A stretch of DNA of 28,477 nt from Echinococcus granulosus (taxonomy: Eukaryota; Platyhelminthes; Cestoda; Cyclophyllidea; Taeniidae): positions 8,275 to 36,751 of the forward strand of contig NW_020170455.1 in assembly GCF_000524195.1 (NCBI RefSeq), in the 5' to 3' direction. Below are positions 1-13,600 of the stretch, piece after piece; positions within the stretch are counted from its first letter, which is position 1, and every line of letters starts with the position of its first letter. A program made the position numbers and the translations under genes. The notes under the pieces are model-generated. The model ran no database searches and was not told where the DNA came from. It saw nothing but the letters and a program-made list of their open reading frames with translations.

Positions 1-2461
1 TTGGCACCTGATTCGTTATTTTAGTTAAGCACCTGAATGTAAAACTGAACAATGATTATTTCATTGCTATCCTACCGTGGGCTTTGTTTTCTAACGTGAG
101 GAGGCAAGTTGTGCCAATGCTAAGGCATGTGTATTTCATAGAGGGATGCTACTCATAAATATCTTGGGGTGAATTTGTTAAGGTTAAAACTACTGGGCAT
201 TTTAGAAGTGGTGGGTTTGCTGTATGGCTGTCAAACGTACAAGCCAGCAGATGTTACCTCAGTAAATCTGGCGAGGTTTCCTAAGTGTATCTTGGGAACT
301 GCGGGAAACTTTCCAATTCAGGTACTAAGTGAGAGTACTAGACAGGTCAGCCGGATACGTTTGGTTGAGTGCACGACCAGCAAAAGGGAAAAAAGAGAAG
401 AATGTACATTCACCAGAGTCCACAAAGAACAATCCGACACACCATAATGGAGCTCTATCCCAATATTGGTTGCTTAGGAGGATGAGAGCGAATTTCCTTT
501 TTTTATAAGTGGTTGCTGAGATGGCAAGGTGGAACAAAGTAGAGCCATAAAAGTTACCTGCCATAAAAGATTTCATTACGATATCAATCTTCCACTTAAG
601 ACACTGCCTCCGTTAGTTTTATCACTTTATTCACGACATGTTAATTTGCACTAGAATGGATTAAGCAGGAGTAAGAGGCTAGTAAAATGCCTCCCACATT
701 TTAGAATCCGATATATAGATATGATGAGAAAAGCACCATATAAAAGGTAGTTAAATTGGTACCACAAATGTGCGATTCTGGAAGGTACAAGGAATTCGAA
801 GCGAATTTTATTTTCTAGGCGCTGGCAGGGGCTTCACATTTCGATAAATAAGCTTTCCCTGGACATTCATTTCTCAGCTGCCTAAAAACAGCTATGAACA
901 TTTCTATTTATTACATATTAAATTGGTAAAACAAAATGACCTGATCATCTTAGCCAATCACTTTTCGTTATTTAGGGCGTCTTTCGTTTCATTCGCGTTG
1001 ATTTGGGGCTCACGCGGAGTTCCCTGATTCTTCAGCATCACTTTGTGTTTCTCGGCTTTGTCGCGGCAATAATTTGTTTTTGTATGTTCATGATCTATGA
1101 ACTTGTTTGCTGTCTTTAAATTTGTTGTTCTTTAAATTAATCTGCATTTGTGCTTTGCGTGTTTGAGTACTTTGCCCACTTATGGATTCATTCCCGGCTT
1201 TGTCATTTTTGTGTCTGCATTATGTACTTCCTCTAGTAGTCAACACTAGTTGGCTGCTTACTTGTCGCCACTTTAGCATGCTGGTGTGAGCCAGTGTCTA
1301 CGATCGGTTGTTTTTCGTTGCGCAAATTGTATTGAAAACTATGCTCATATTTTGCTTTTGATAGCCAAAATTACCGTGTTTGCCTAGTGTTTTTTAGCTG
1401 GTTTCACTTAGGACTAAAACCAGTGCTTCTGGAACTGTAGTTTGGATTTTTCGCGTAAATAGTATTTTGTACACCGGTTTTTACACCTAACTAAAATCCA
1501 TATCTCTACCACTTGTTACCTGTTTGTCAGCTTCGTTTTACTCCTTTTCCTCGTTAACACATAAGTCACGTGATCCATCTTTGCATTTTGGAAGTTTTGC
1601 GCTTTGAAAGGTCGAATCCTATTCAGCACCATGTAACGTACCATTTTAGTCGTTTCCCAACCATGTTAGTTCTCGTTTATGCCTTTATGTGCATAGGAGT
1701 TCCTCAATAATGTGTACTGGCTTTAATGAACGTAGGTCCGTAGCCGAAATTGCAAATTTTCTTTGTATGCATTTCTATTGCTGACGGAAAGTTAATGCCA
1801 TATTTATATCGTTGGGATATAGTGTCATTACTACAGCACTCTTAGTTACCTATTCTTGTAACAGGCCATTAAACGAATGTGCTGAGTATTCATATAGGTA
1901 AAGTTGTGTTTCCTGCTGTATTTTATTTGCTGTGCAAGACAGTTAGGTTGTACTTCTTCGTAAAGTAATAAGCCGTTGAAGTATATTTTCTTAAATCACA
2001 TCTCAAGTGCTTGTGAACTTCGCTGATTGCTCCTATGATTGGAACAAAGACACATTGCCACCAGCCTTACAGGCCGACAATTGGTGCATTTAAAATTTAG
2101 CCATTTATAGATTCATATGTAGAGGTAGTGATGGAACTGATCCGATGAATTTGGGGCCCCCGTTCCGGGAAACCCTATGGGAACGCCGTAGCTCTCACTA
2201 AAGTTAGAGCAAATTGAAGACCAAAAGTAGCAACTTCAGACTTTTAAGCTCTCAAGTGGCGTCGGTTGCTGAATTGGATATCATAACGTTCACATAGAGA
2301 CTACTGGGGTCCCAATGTATAAAAAACTAGGTGTGGTTGTAAATACAGTTAGGCTTTCTTTCTAAGTTCTCATTATGTAAAAGGGGTGAGTGAACTTAAA
2401 AGCCCAACTTTTTAATCCATTGATCTTCCTCGATAAGCTAGAATCCAGTTGGCGGTCAAGA
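1..2461. other. intergenic region upstream of ADRM1
   Basis: This AT-rich stretch has no open frame that resembles a known protein and no exon-like block flanked by good splice sites. The short open frames at 169-447 (+) and 325-576 (-) overlap each other and show no recognisable domain. The region presumably contains the ADRM1 promoter and 5' UTR, but I cannot identify a TATA box or initiator with confidence. Confidence 0.5.
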
Positions 2462-5400
2462 ATGAGCACCGGATTGTTTGATCGCCAGCCGTCAAAACCG
2501 CAGGCTCGCCCACTGCTCCAGTTCAAGGCGGGCAAGATGACCATGAATCCGGATAACAGTGTACACGCAGACGCGCGTAAGGGGTGCGCCTATCTCTACC
2601 AGACCTCTGGCGACTACAGCGTCCATTTCTGCTGGTTCGACCGCCGTACTGGCCTCATTGAGGAGAACTTTGTCCTGGTACCACGCGAGGCAGAGTTCAA
2701 GCCCGTGCCACAGTGCAAATCGGGTCGGGTGTTTGTGCTCAAGTTGAGTGCGCCGCAGCGGCGCTTCTTCTTATGGATGCAGGAACCCAACGCCAACAAC
2801 GACGCTCAAATCTGCGAAACGGTCAACAAGTTCATCAACACCCCACCCGCACCCATCGGCAGCTCAGTTGCTGGAAGTTTGGTCTCTTCGCGCTCCGCTG
2901 GACGCATGGCTGACTTTTTCAGTGGAATGCGTGGCCTCTCTGGTATAAATCAGAACGATCTGCTCACTCTTTTCTCCATGGGCATGGGATTTGGAATGCC
3001 TTCAGATGGTGAAAGGTACATTACTTGATTTTTTAATTCTTCGCTCTGGTAAAATGGCGTTTACAACCTTGATTAACTTAGCAACGTTAGCCTTTGTTTT
3101 AGGTTTTTAACGCGTTCGCTGTACGTATTACGTTTCTGTGATGTTCTTGCAGTCTTATTTGAGTCCGACATACCTGCGAAATTTATCCCCGATCAGTCTG
3201 CGATAGTTGTGGCTGCACACAATAGCTTCATGTGAACAAGTTGGTTGAATATGCACTGGATACAGAATCCTCTTAGTCTTAGGATACTTACCTATTTTTT
3301 GCTTTTTTTTGGCTAGAATCAAATTTGGGAAAAGTTGATAACGCCAATTGATATTATTATTAGAACGAGGAAGCATCTGGGTGGATGTGATGGTCGACTC
3401 TCCTCTGAGACCTTGGTGACCAATGTATTAATTCTGCTAATTTAGGTTAATAGGTATTCATTTTTTGGCGAAATCTGGGACGTTTCAGGCTTTTTATTGC
3501 CAGTCTTTACTTTGAAAAGCTGTTAAACCTTCACTAAATTTTAATTGCCAAATCTCCTCGCAATTGTCTACTTTGTAAGATTTGGTAATGTTCGAAGTTG
3601 CACATAATATTACGCTTAGATATCGGTTTATATGAATACGAGGATCACGATTTTCAGCCATGTTTGTTGTTTTGTGTTGTGTTCGAATCATAAAGTTGGA
3701 TTGGTGTCAATTAGAGTGAAAGTTATCGCCCTTCCGATTTTTATTCATAAAAACGTGGTTTTACAATGACCAAAAATTGTTTCATCTTTCAGCGAACATT
3801 CTAATTTGCATACATCTTTTGTTGGTTTTCCTCTAATTTGCCTATGGAGTCTTCGTATTCGCATTAAAGTACCTTGTAACTTTGATGGACATTTAGATAC
3901 TTATCCATAGCCTTTGGAACGTCAAAAATTCCGACTTTCCGTCGTACTGTTAGATGTGAGACGGCTCTTGAGGCAAAGTCTGCGCTCTTTGAGCTCAGGT
4001 TGCTTGAACTCAAGTGGCGTAAAAGCAAAATTTCAAACTTGGTAATCTTTGAGAAATGCAAATCCACGGACTTTCCGCCTTGCAAGATTCGAATATCTTC
4101 CTTACTCAGGCATTGTTGTTACCTGCAGGTGTTTTTCACCGTTCACAGGATTAATACTTCCTTTCAAAAATCAACGACATTTCTTCCTTTTTTTAATTAC
4201 GGTCACGGAAACACGAAATTAATCAGTAAAGGGTCAGTTGGATACACATCCCAGGGCTGCATGGGAGTTGTCCTAAAACCCCAAATCTATGCGCCTTGTA
4301 GGTTTCTGAAAAACCCAATTCGGGTACTAGTGAAGATATACTCTTTAAAGAACCTGATAATGCCTAAGGTGGCAATTTTATACCTCTTGAGCTACCGTGT
4401 CGGAAAATATGTGCTCAATCGGTATCTGCGTAGCATAATTAAAAAAAATCGAGGCCGTCACTGTGAGCGGTCTGAAACTAAGGTAACTCAGGCGTAACGC
4501 TTTAGAAAGTCAGATTTTTCTCCTCTTTGTCACTGTGGAATGTGAATTTGGTAGGAATCCATGCTGCTGTTGTGTTTATCTGCAGCACTTAATGGAATTA
4601 CGCTATTCATGTTTGTTTTCAAATCCTCAACTGTTCGCTTGAAATCTGTTGCTCTTACGTATACTGAACGAGGGTGTAACTTCGACCCAAGTGCAGCTTC
4701 CAGACGTCAACAAAGTTTTTGGAAGTGCGTAAGATTTGAAGCTGTGGGCGCCATAATTTAGCTTCTGAGGCAGTCATGCTGTGTCTACGTCGGTAGCTTA
4801 CTCATACTATCTATTGTTAGTTCGGCACAAGCTTTGCCGGTACCGACGGGTCGCCTTCCTTTCTCCAGTCGAGTGGAAGCGCCGGCTATGCACACCGCCT
4901 CCTCGAGCTCCGTTCCTGCTATCCCCGCCTCCAATTCTGCTCCGGCTGCTGCCGGCTCCTCCTCGTCCACCGTAGATAACCAACCTGTGAGTCATTACTG
5001 GCATCCTTTGCCTATCAATTGACCGCTTGTTCTCGCTTTTGGCATTCTGCGATTCTCGATTTTGCTTTGACTTTAGGGCAAACTTCGTCTCCAAGATCTC
5101 CATTCCATCCTCTCCACCATTCAATCGGCTACCACCTCTGATCGTAAGCCGCCCCCCTTTTTTGTGGTCAATCAGGAACCCTGTGTCATTGTCATGGGAC
5201 GGTGGAAAGATGACACTTGCTTGTTCGTAGTTTATCATTGGCCTCTAGTTTGCGTTTTGGCGCAAAAGCTGGACTAAATATCCACAAAGTCACTTAATCG
5301 GGAGACGGTTGCAGCATATAATAGTAGTACATCTCGCGTGGATTATTGTTTTGGTCTTCAAGACCTTCGGGATGGAGAGAAACTGGGCGGAATTGTCATC

Positions 5401-8400
5401 GAATAGGCCTTTTGAAGAGCTTTTTTTCATTAGTATAACTGTCATGAGATCGCTAATTTATGTTTGGTCTGTCCTCCAGTTCACGATTTCCTTCTCAAAG
5501 ATTGTGACTGCGCGATAGGTGTACTCTAAATGACCGAGCAGTGATTTAAGGGTTTTTGCTAGTGAACGAGCTCGTCAGAGAAAACTCTGTCTCACTCCTT
5601 TACGCTTGCAATCATTGAGCGAATTTATCAATGGATCGGTTAGTTGGCTCTGAATCACAAATTCATTCCAGAAAAGCTAGATCAAATGTTCGAACAATGT
5701 TAAACAACCTTCTGCACGCCTTAACTCTATTTAGGCTTTTTCATCCTTATTCGGCTGTGAATACCTGTTTCTATCAGTTAATGCAGTTGCTTACATAGTT
5801 TCTGCCATTATTTGATGCTTATGGATTGTTGGATGGAACGGTTGATTTACGGTTGTACTTGTCCCTGTTTCCTGAGCTGAGACCGAAGACAGTGAGTTTT
5901 GGACGCTTTTTAGTGACAAAGAAGGGGTAGCCTGTGCAAAAATAATCAACACGCTCTCCTTTGTGTGCAGCGGCAGTAGTGGTGCTAGACCGATCATAGG
6001 GACCATTCATGTCAAGTTCGTTAGATGCGCCAACCAGAGAGGCGATTTGGCAAGGATGCAAAATTGAGTGGAATTGTCGATTGACGTCTTTTCAAAAGTC
6101 AATGTTATTTTTCTCTTCACTGGTGAAACGGTGTTTGCATCCCCACCATCATCATATTCAACAACAACAGCAAACTTCCTAATTCACCTCTAGCCCGCGA
6201 TTTGGTGCCGAAGATATGTTGAGTAGTTGGTGTGGTTCGGGGAGGTGGGCGGTCAATTCAGATGTTAGGTGAAATCACGTCTCTGCATTTTCAGTTTCAT
6301 TGAATTGATATTTAACATTAGTTCAAAAGCTCCTCTTGTAGAGCTAGATGCATTGTGGCGTTGCCATCATTCAATCAGGTGCGAGCTTGGTCAGTTTTGT
6401 GGCATTTATTTCAATGAGTGAAGCAAGTTGTGCTAGTGTTTATGAGTGCCTGTTTCACTCCGAGAATCAAAGGACGCACCGCCGGGCCATCACCAACACA
6501 GTTTGGGTGATATGTTCAAAAGATGGCTGGTTCGTAGTTCCTTTTAGTTTTTTGCGTCCCCGCTAAAATCGTGGCTTCTTCATACCATTTGAAGATAGTG
6601 TCCTCTGATGAGGCACCAACCAACGAAGAGGCGTAGTAGCTGCACTGCTAACTACATTTGATGAATGACGTCCTTCCGGTAGTAGATTTACCAGTTTTGT
6701 TTTCACTAATGGGGACTGGGATAGGGTCGTTAATTTTCGGTTCAGTTTATCCCGAATTGCAGTAACCGCAAAACTGGGCCAAATGTCCGCGTTATGAATA
6801 CGGGGCAATCTGTTTATTGGATGAAGTCGTCAGTTAATGGTGTCGTTCAGGTTGCATTTTCACTTTTGTTAGTTCTTTGCTGGTGAAGGAAATATACATG
6901 TGTTTATTTCTTACGAAAAAAAGATGGAGCATTGGGTCGTGCAGTTGGGTGAAAAGAGGAGTCTTGCACCCGGTAAATTTATTCCGACAGATGACGTTGT
7001 GGGCGTTACAATGGAAGCGGACCACATGATGCGCACTTTGATGCGGTGTCCTGTCCAGAGCGCTAATCCCACTGCCGACCCATTTCCTTGTGGTTGTTTT
7101 GTTAGCCATCTTGCAAATAAAGGCTACATATGTGTATCCATGCCTTTCTTCCCATTTGATTCATGAGATTTGTAGTTGCAATTGCAAAATGGATTTCGAT
7201 GGCAATTTCGATCACCCTTGGAGTGAATGCCAGATTCCATTTGCTTGATACGTTTACCGCACCTAAAGTTTTGTGTGTTATATCCTCTTCCGCACGAGTA
7301 CCACACAATTCCCTTACAATATTTTGCTTCTTCCATTTTCGTTTTACCGGTGGATAGCCGCATTGATAGTTAGATAATCGTTTGTTTTGTGATTTTTTTT
7401 GCCAATATGCGATTGCTTACCGACAACTCATCTACCGGAAGCTGAAAGCGTAGTCGCTGTGATGACACCCAAATAGTAACGCGTTAGACTAATACATGAC
7501 CTTACATAATGACAATTACGCCATTCTACATCCCACTGATTTGCACCCTCTCACCGATTTGACTCATGTTTAAAATTGTAACCGTGTTCCGTTAAAGTTG
7601 AAACCGTCCCCTCACGGAAGTAGCAGAATTTGAATTTGTTGATTCTATGCTTTTCAGATTCTGATCTGAAACACGTCTGTGCTCAGTCTTTTGCAAAGTC
7701 ACTGGAAACGAATTCCTCATTTCCACTCAACATTTACTCTTATATATATTTTTACGGGTGTCGAACCTCCTCTAGAATGCAAATCATCATTCTTCCACTA
7801 AATTCATGATACGGTCCTTTTCTGCTTTTTGGATTTCTCATAAGGCGTTGTCATCACCCAGGTAATGGAACTGTCCGATTCACTCCTTCACTTCTGCCAT
7901 CATAGATGCTGTTTCCTTTGATGGGCAGAAATTTTCGAACTAATTAGCTCCTATAATGGATTACTTTGCTCCTCTGTAATCTTCCATCCTTAATCAACTT
8001 ACCAGAATCGGAGAGGCATGTCGACATGACTCAGGGTCTGAGTGTGGACACCGTGACGGAAGTGATGGACAAGGAGCCCGCGCTGGCGGAGCGTCTGGCT
8101 GCCCACCTTCCGCCCATCGACCCCGAAGACCAGCAGCTCACTCCCAGCCAGGCCGTCATCGCCAATGTCCGCTCACCCCAATTCAAGTATGCTCTCAAAG
8201 TGAGTCAGAACCCACTCGTATTTTTTTTGTTTTGTTCGTTTACGCATCTGGAGGTGACAGTCCACACTGGTGCCGATGCTGGCGTTTCCATTTACATCGG
8301 TTTCACATACCCCTACATTTGTTCAGGGGATTGACTGGCAGAAGCATTTTTTAAAACATTTCCTGTACCTAATTGATATGCGCATGGCTGAAAACTTTCC

Positions 8401-9424
8401 GTGAAGCCGTGAAGTACCTCAATGCGGCGTTCAAATCATTTCGGGAAGGTTATAGGGCGTGACTTATTAGTGTGGAGAAGGGCTGAGAGACCGGCACCAT
8501 GGGAGGTAGTACCGTACCACTGGGTTGAATTTCGCCTTACGTCGGATTGTATGCGAGCAAAACAAATGCCAGTTTCTTCGTGGAAAAACGGTGTTGCTTC
8601 GCGATTGACTTAATGAGCTTGCAAAATTTTTGACTGGTGGACGAGCGCACAGTGATTAAATGCGGCAGTGTAGATAGAGAACTCCGCTCTGACAAGTGAT
8701 TTCCCTCTTAAGATGCCGCAATGCGAGTGGACGTATGTACCCCATCGGCAAGGTTTGACATGATCGCTGTTTCGACATTATGGGGTCATTCGAAGTAAAT
8801 TGAAAGGCTAGCGGAATTGGATGAAGTTGTATATCTAGGGTTGGATTGACGGACGACGTTTATCGCGCTCTCCTATCAAGGGATTACAATTTGCCATTTA
8901 ATTGACGATGATGAAATTCTACCCTGCCCTAGCCTGAAATGGCTTGATCCTATTTCTGGCATTGTTTGTTCCCCACATATGCGATTTGTGCCTTCATTTA
9001 AGGTTAAATTGAGGGAAATCTTATTACTTTTCTGAACCCGAAGAAGTCTGGCATCCTCACTTAGAGGTACCCCTCCGTTTCTTCCCTTGTAGTCGTTTTC
9101 GGAGGCCTTAGAATCGGGTCAACTGGGTCCGGCTCTTTCCCAATTCGGTCTCGGTGAGGAAGTCTGCAAGGCCGCCGGCACTGGTGGTAGGTTTCGGGTT
9201 TGTAAAAAACGAATTAACTCTACTCATTCACTTTATCATAAAACGGTCATTTCCTCTTAGATTTGGAGGCGTTCGCCTCGGCGTTGCAGGAATCCCTAGG
9301 TGCCGAGAAAAAACAAACTGAATCTTCCTCTACCTCCATTGGGGAAACGCCAAGAAAGGCGGAGGGGAGTGACGAGGATAGTAGAAAGGACGACGAGGCA
9401 GGGGAGAAAATGGATACTACTTAG
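2462..9424 (+). CDS. ADRM1: proteasomal ubiquitin receptor ADRM1/Rpn13 (6 exons)
   Basis: ADRM1 sits on the 19S proteasome regulatory particle, binds ubiquitin chains and docks the deubiquitinase UCH37 (family knowledge). Exons are 2462-3015, 4821-4986, 5077-5143, 8006-8199, 9093-9186 and 9261-9424. All phases agree and give 412 aa, against about 407 in human. Residues about 18-130 form the Pru domain: FKAGKM near residue 21, VHFCWFDRRTG near 54, the VPQCKSGRVFVLK block near 82, then FFLWMQEP and the NKFINTPP end. A low-complexity Ser/Ala/Pro linker fills exon 2. Exon 3 (LQDLHSIL) and exons 4-6 form the C-terminal DEUBAD domain, with SPQFKYAL, ESGQLGPALSQFGL and DLEAFASAL, and an acidic/lysine tail ending EKMDTT. 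The start is the first ATG before the conserved region; the frame stays open upstream to about 2390 without another ATG. Exon 1 alone covers the whole Pru domain. Exon limits are inferred, not tested with RNA. Confidence 0.95.
3016..4820 (+). other. ADRM1 intron 1 (1.8 kb)
   Basis: The intron is bounded by a GTACAT donor and a TTGTTAG acceptor, which join phase 2 to phase 2. It contains an open frame of about 165 codons at 4000-4497 (+). That frame has a composition like translated AT-rich sequence, no recognisable domain and no flanking splice sites, so I do not call it a gene. Nothing else is identified. Confidence 0.7.
5144..8005 (+). other. ADRM1 intron 3 (2.9 kb)
   Basis: The largest intron of the window lies between the two halves of the conserved C-terminal part, with GTAAGC donor and TTACCAG acceptor. 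It contains several overlapping short open frames on both strands (about 5791-6061, 6563-6808 and 6834-7363), none with a recognisable domain. Old repeats are possible here but I cannot define their ends. Confidence 0.7.
8200..9092 (+). other. ADRM1 intron 4 (0.9 kb)
   Basis: A GTGAGT donor follows the SPQFKYALK exon, and a TTCCCTTGTAG acceptor precedes the exon encoding SFSEALESGQLGP. Nothing else is recognised inside. Confidence 0.75.
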
Positions 9425-10689
9425 GTGAAAATACGTCAATCCACCTACTTCTTTTCCCCCCTTCCAAAAAAGTGCTTACACCTTCGTCCCGGTCATTCAA
9501 ACCACGCAGTTGATTCCTCTTTTGCGTTATCACAACCACAACGACCAGATTGCGTACCGTTTTGTGATGCTCTCCCAAGTCTCCCTACCAGTCATTCATT
9601 TTACCCTTTTGGAGACAAGGTGAGGCGGCGTCAGTGCTGGTTTAACTGTCTCTCAATCGCTGTCTCCTCTTCCGCGGTGCCTCGCTCTGTCCCTCTGTCT
9701 CTTCCCACCCCTTTCTGTCAGATGCTGCGCACCAACTTGCTTGCTATTGAGTATCGCCGCTTTCTTTTCTTCAGAGTCAGATTGGATGCGTATGGGTGAT
9801 GGTGACAAAGCCTCATCCTCATGGAGGGTTGGGTTTTCGCCTCCTGAGGTCTGCCAATCTTGCGCCTTGGGGTGATGGGGTCCTGCTAGCTACCTGGGGT
9901 CAATCATTCCGACTGGAAAGTAATTCATACCTGCGACTCGGGAGACGGCTTACACCATGCCACCAACGGTACATTGCTCGTTGGGGGTGTGGTGCGTCCA
10001 AGTTCCACGGCGGGTTGTGTGGGGCTGTGCTCGGGAGGGATTGCTCCCACAGGTGGGTGGCACAGTGCGGTCGCGTGTGATTAGGCAGTAATAGACTGAC
10101 GCGTCTGTGGTTTTTATAAGGCCGCGTGGGTGCAACTCATGTAGAAAATTTGCAGGATTAGTGGATGAATGCGGCATATTATCATAAAACTGGTGGGTGA
10201 TCAACGGAAGTTCGGAAGGAAGAATTTGTCATGTTATTTTGGGGAGTGTAGGAAACATTTCGGGTATTTTTGCATATTTGTGAAATGAAAAATTTTGAGA
10301 TTCAGGGAAAAATACTAGGAAAACCCATTATTGGAAGGAACTGAATTCTTCAACAAATGAATGGCAGTCCTGTGAAGCTCGAAAATAATATTAGCAAGAG
10401 CAAGATTGGAAAAACAGGATTTTATCAACATGCTCGACTTGAATCAATGGTGTCACTTATATTCCTCATGTTGTACACCGAGGTATGTTATTGTACTTTG
10501 CGCAGTGTATTGGCATATCAACAGCACTAGTGAGACAGCATTTTGTTTTCTATAATGTAAACTTTACAATATTTTAATAGTTGTCACCAGTAAAAACAAT
10601 GCGTGATGACCTTGCCGGCTTAGTTGTATCTGTGTGCAAAATTGTGAGGCACTCGAATGTCGTAAAATAAAAGTGTGCGGATAGGCAAT
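9425..10689. other. intergenic region between ADRM1 and the MAK-type kinase
   Basis: This region should hold the ADRM1 3' UTR and the kinase promoter. Its first part (9425-9790) is pyrimidine-rich. The middle (9796-10080) is an unusually GC-rich block listed separately. The last 600 bases are AT-rich without features. AATAAA occurs at 10666-10671, but this is only about 20 bases before the kinase start codon and is probably not the ADRM1 poly(A) signal. Confidence 0.5.
9796..10080. repeat. GC-rich block, possible dispersed repeat relic
   Basis: This block is clearly richer in G and C than the sequence on both sides. It carries an open frame on the + strand (94 codons) and another on the - strand over its end (9950-10204). 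The frame shows no domain that I recognise. The sharp change in base composition in an intergenic site suggests an inserted repeat, but I see no target-site duplication or terminal repeat, so the element type is unknown. Confidence 0.3.
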
Positions 10690-13600
10690 ATGAATCGCTA
10701 TCATTTAACACGACAGTTAGGGGATGGTACATATGGATCCGTTTTGCTAGCCACTTCCATCGATTCCAAGGAGAAGTTTGCTATTAAAAAGTAGTTCAAT
10801 TTTACTCATGAAGTATTTTCTAGAATGAAAAAAAAGTATCGCTCGTGGTCTGAATGCTTAAGTCTTCGGGAAGTTAAGGTAATCTCACTTTCAGTATTTT
10901 GCTTCCGGGTAATCCTCTATGCACAATTTTTGGACGTTACTGCTGCCTTCGTTTTTGCCAATTTGTTTTATTAATCTCAGCCGTTATTAGTTTGGACAAG
11001 TGATCCACACTTTGTTGTGAATTTTCCAAAGGTACCTTGATTTGCTAACATTCTGAGCTGTCACTAACTTTTCTGTTTGTTGATTTTTCATTCAAGACCT
11101 TGAAACGCCTTGAGCACCCTTGTATAATAAAACTGAAAGAAGTCATTCGCGAAAAGGATGAACTCTTCTTTGTATTTGAATATATGAAAGAAAATTTGTA
11201 TGAAATGATGAAACGCAGGTGTCTAGTGGATTTTTTTCTTATCTGTGCATCAATTAACCTCTTCATTGTGTTCTTCGTTCATAGTTTATAATGCCATCAC
11301 AGTCGGCTCTCAGCAAAATATTTTATAGAAAAAAATTATTTTCTGAAGACTCAGTTCGTAAAATCACCCGACAAGTCTTGGATGGACTTGCGTACATGCA
11401 TAAACAAGGTATATTTCCCTAGCGTTCCTGTTAATATGTGGCTTTTGTTTTTATTTATTAAATACTCCCCTCAAAGTCGGACAGCTTATTCTCGGTATCT
11501 CAAACACCCAGATTCCAATTAGTTTTATTCGAGTAGTTCAGTTATAAGAGTTTACCAATTTTTTGTTGTGAAGGTTACTTTCATCGCGATCTGAAGCCAG
11601 AAAATCTCCTCTGCTCCGGTGTCGATATTGTCAAGTTGGCGGACTTTGGTTTAGCTCGAGAAATTCGCTCCCAGCCACCTTTTACAGACTACGTCTCCAC
11701 TCGGTGGTTGGTTTTACAATAATTCTGACTCATTTACCGAATTTTTTTGTAGGTATCGAGCTCCGGAAATCCTTTTACGTTCACAAACATACAATTCACC
11801 TATCGATCTCTTCGCAGTCGGTTGTATCATGTCGGAGCTGTTTACTCTGAAACCCCTTTTTCCCGGCGACTCAGAAATAGACATGCTCTTTAGAATTTGC
11901 ACTGTTCTTGGCACTCCGCTGCAGGTAGCTTCCATTTATCTTTCTCATCACTTAACTACTGGTAATGCATATTTAGTAGTATGCACCTTGGTCTGCTGTT
12001 TTGTAGCAAGACTGGCCAGAGGGTTACAGGCTGGCGAGTGCGATGAATTTCAGGTTTCCTAAGTGCCCTCCTACTCGACTGAGCAACATTATTTTTAATG
12101 CCAGCACGGCCGCCTTGCAGCTGATCGGCGAGTTGATCTCGTGGAACCCGAAGAAACGACCGACGGCTCGTGCTGTAAGTTGGGATCTTTTCGACTTCTG
12201 TCGATGCTCTCTAAAATTCTTTGTGATTATTAGTTTTTTGCACAAAATACTCTATTTAGCTGAATAGATCTATCATGCATAGGTCAGTTTGAATGCACTG
12301 AACCAAATTTGCACCTAATGTACTGTTCTATAAAAGGTATTTAGGCGTTTTTTGCCAATCGCAAAGCCCCATAGGTCTACATTGTAATCTAAAACATTCT
12401 AAAGGGAATTGTTATGCCTATCCGTTTACGTGATCCCTTCCAAGGCCCTAAAAAGCAAGTTCTTCGTTGTTCCTGACATGGTCAAGCGGTCGAACAGTGA
12501 GACGGAGAACATTGCTCCTACTCGCCCAATATCTAAGGCTGCAACGGGTCCCGTATCAACCACTTCGAGTGGACTCTTTGAAACGTTTGTCTCCGATACC
12601 GCCGTTTCCGCTTGTCGAAGGAGTTTGGAGGTCAGAGACAAGAATGGTGAGGGCGTTGGTATTAACATTTCCCGCATCAGCTGTGGACGCTTTCCGCCTG
12701 TTTGCCTTATTGTTAGCTCCCACAACAGTTTTATCAGCAGTATGTTCCACTTAGTTCCACGGAGAGTTTCTTACCTGTGGCACTTAGGTCTGTGTCTGTG
12801 GATGGTCTTACTGATTGAAGCAAAGAGATCTCGTCCCTTTCAGTAATGCCCATTCACAATTATTGACGCTTAAAATTGCCGGAGAGGGATTCATTCTTTT
12901 ATTCAATCTTGGTTGAATTTGCTTTGAGTATTGTATTGTTTTTTATCCAAAGCAAGACCTCCCACTTGTTGTTGGGTTTTATGCGTGACAAAAATTACCG
13001 ATATAGCGATCACTTTGTTTTAAATAAATCCGATGATTTTTTATCACATAAACCTAACTCTCTTTATGACATGATTTTTATGATTCGTTAAACATCAGAC
13101 GATTTAGCTGACAATTGCAACAACAAGCACAACTGCCGTTCGTAGTCAAATAGCAAAATTGATAAAACTGAATACCGTTCCCTTAGATCAAAGAAACACA
13201 GGGATGCCTACCAACATACCACCAGATTGTCTATTGTGCGTTCTTTGTAGCCGTGGATGCTAATAAATAGGTGAATACAAAGGTGTTTGATAGGTAGATG
13301 CGCGAGTGGTTTGGCCATCTTTGAAGATGATAGATGATGTAGAAATCTGCGTGTTTCTTTTATATCCATGAGCTAGTATGCTGACATTGATTGGACTTTT
13401 CCGAAAGAGTTTTACACATTCATTTCTATCCTTTTTCTATCACCAGTTTTGCAAAATCACCTGACAGTACCTTTTTCAATGTACGTCGGCATCAATGGTG
13501 GTGGGCGTAGTCAACAACTCATTGTCGCATCTGAGGCCTCTTCGCAAACATCCATCTTCCACAGCGACCGAAATAGGACCGGAATGATCACTCCTTCTCC

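Noticed and set aside
1600..1635. tRNA T-arm-like string GGTCGAATCC
   Set aside because: There is no A-box at the right distance and no cloverleaf stems that I can pair by eye.
2161..2185. Six-base inverted repeat CGTTCC...GGAACG upstream of ADRM1
   Set aside because: It is short and imperfect beyond the arms, and one such repeat is expected by chance in this much sequence.
4000..4497. 165-codon open frame in ADRM1 intron 1
   Set aside because: It begins at a TTG codon, has no recognised domain or splice context, and lies wholly within an intron with well-supported borders.
11285..11328. Earlier acceptor TTCATAG at 11283-11284 for kinase exon 4
   Set aside because: The resulting phase meets a TAA immediately. 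The acceptor at 11327-11328 gives R-KKLFSED in phase and in family register.
12430..12475. Reading LRDPF at 12433-12447 as the end of the kinase domain
   Set aside because: No acceptor AG lies directly before it and the frame soon meets a stop. The acceptor at 12443-12444 gives ALKSKFF, which aligns with the family and stays open for 67 codons.
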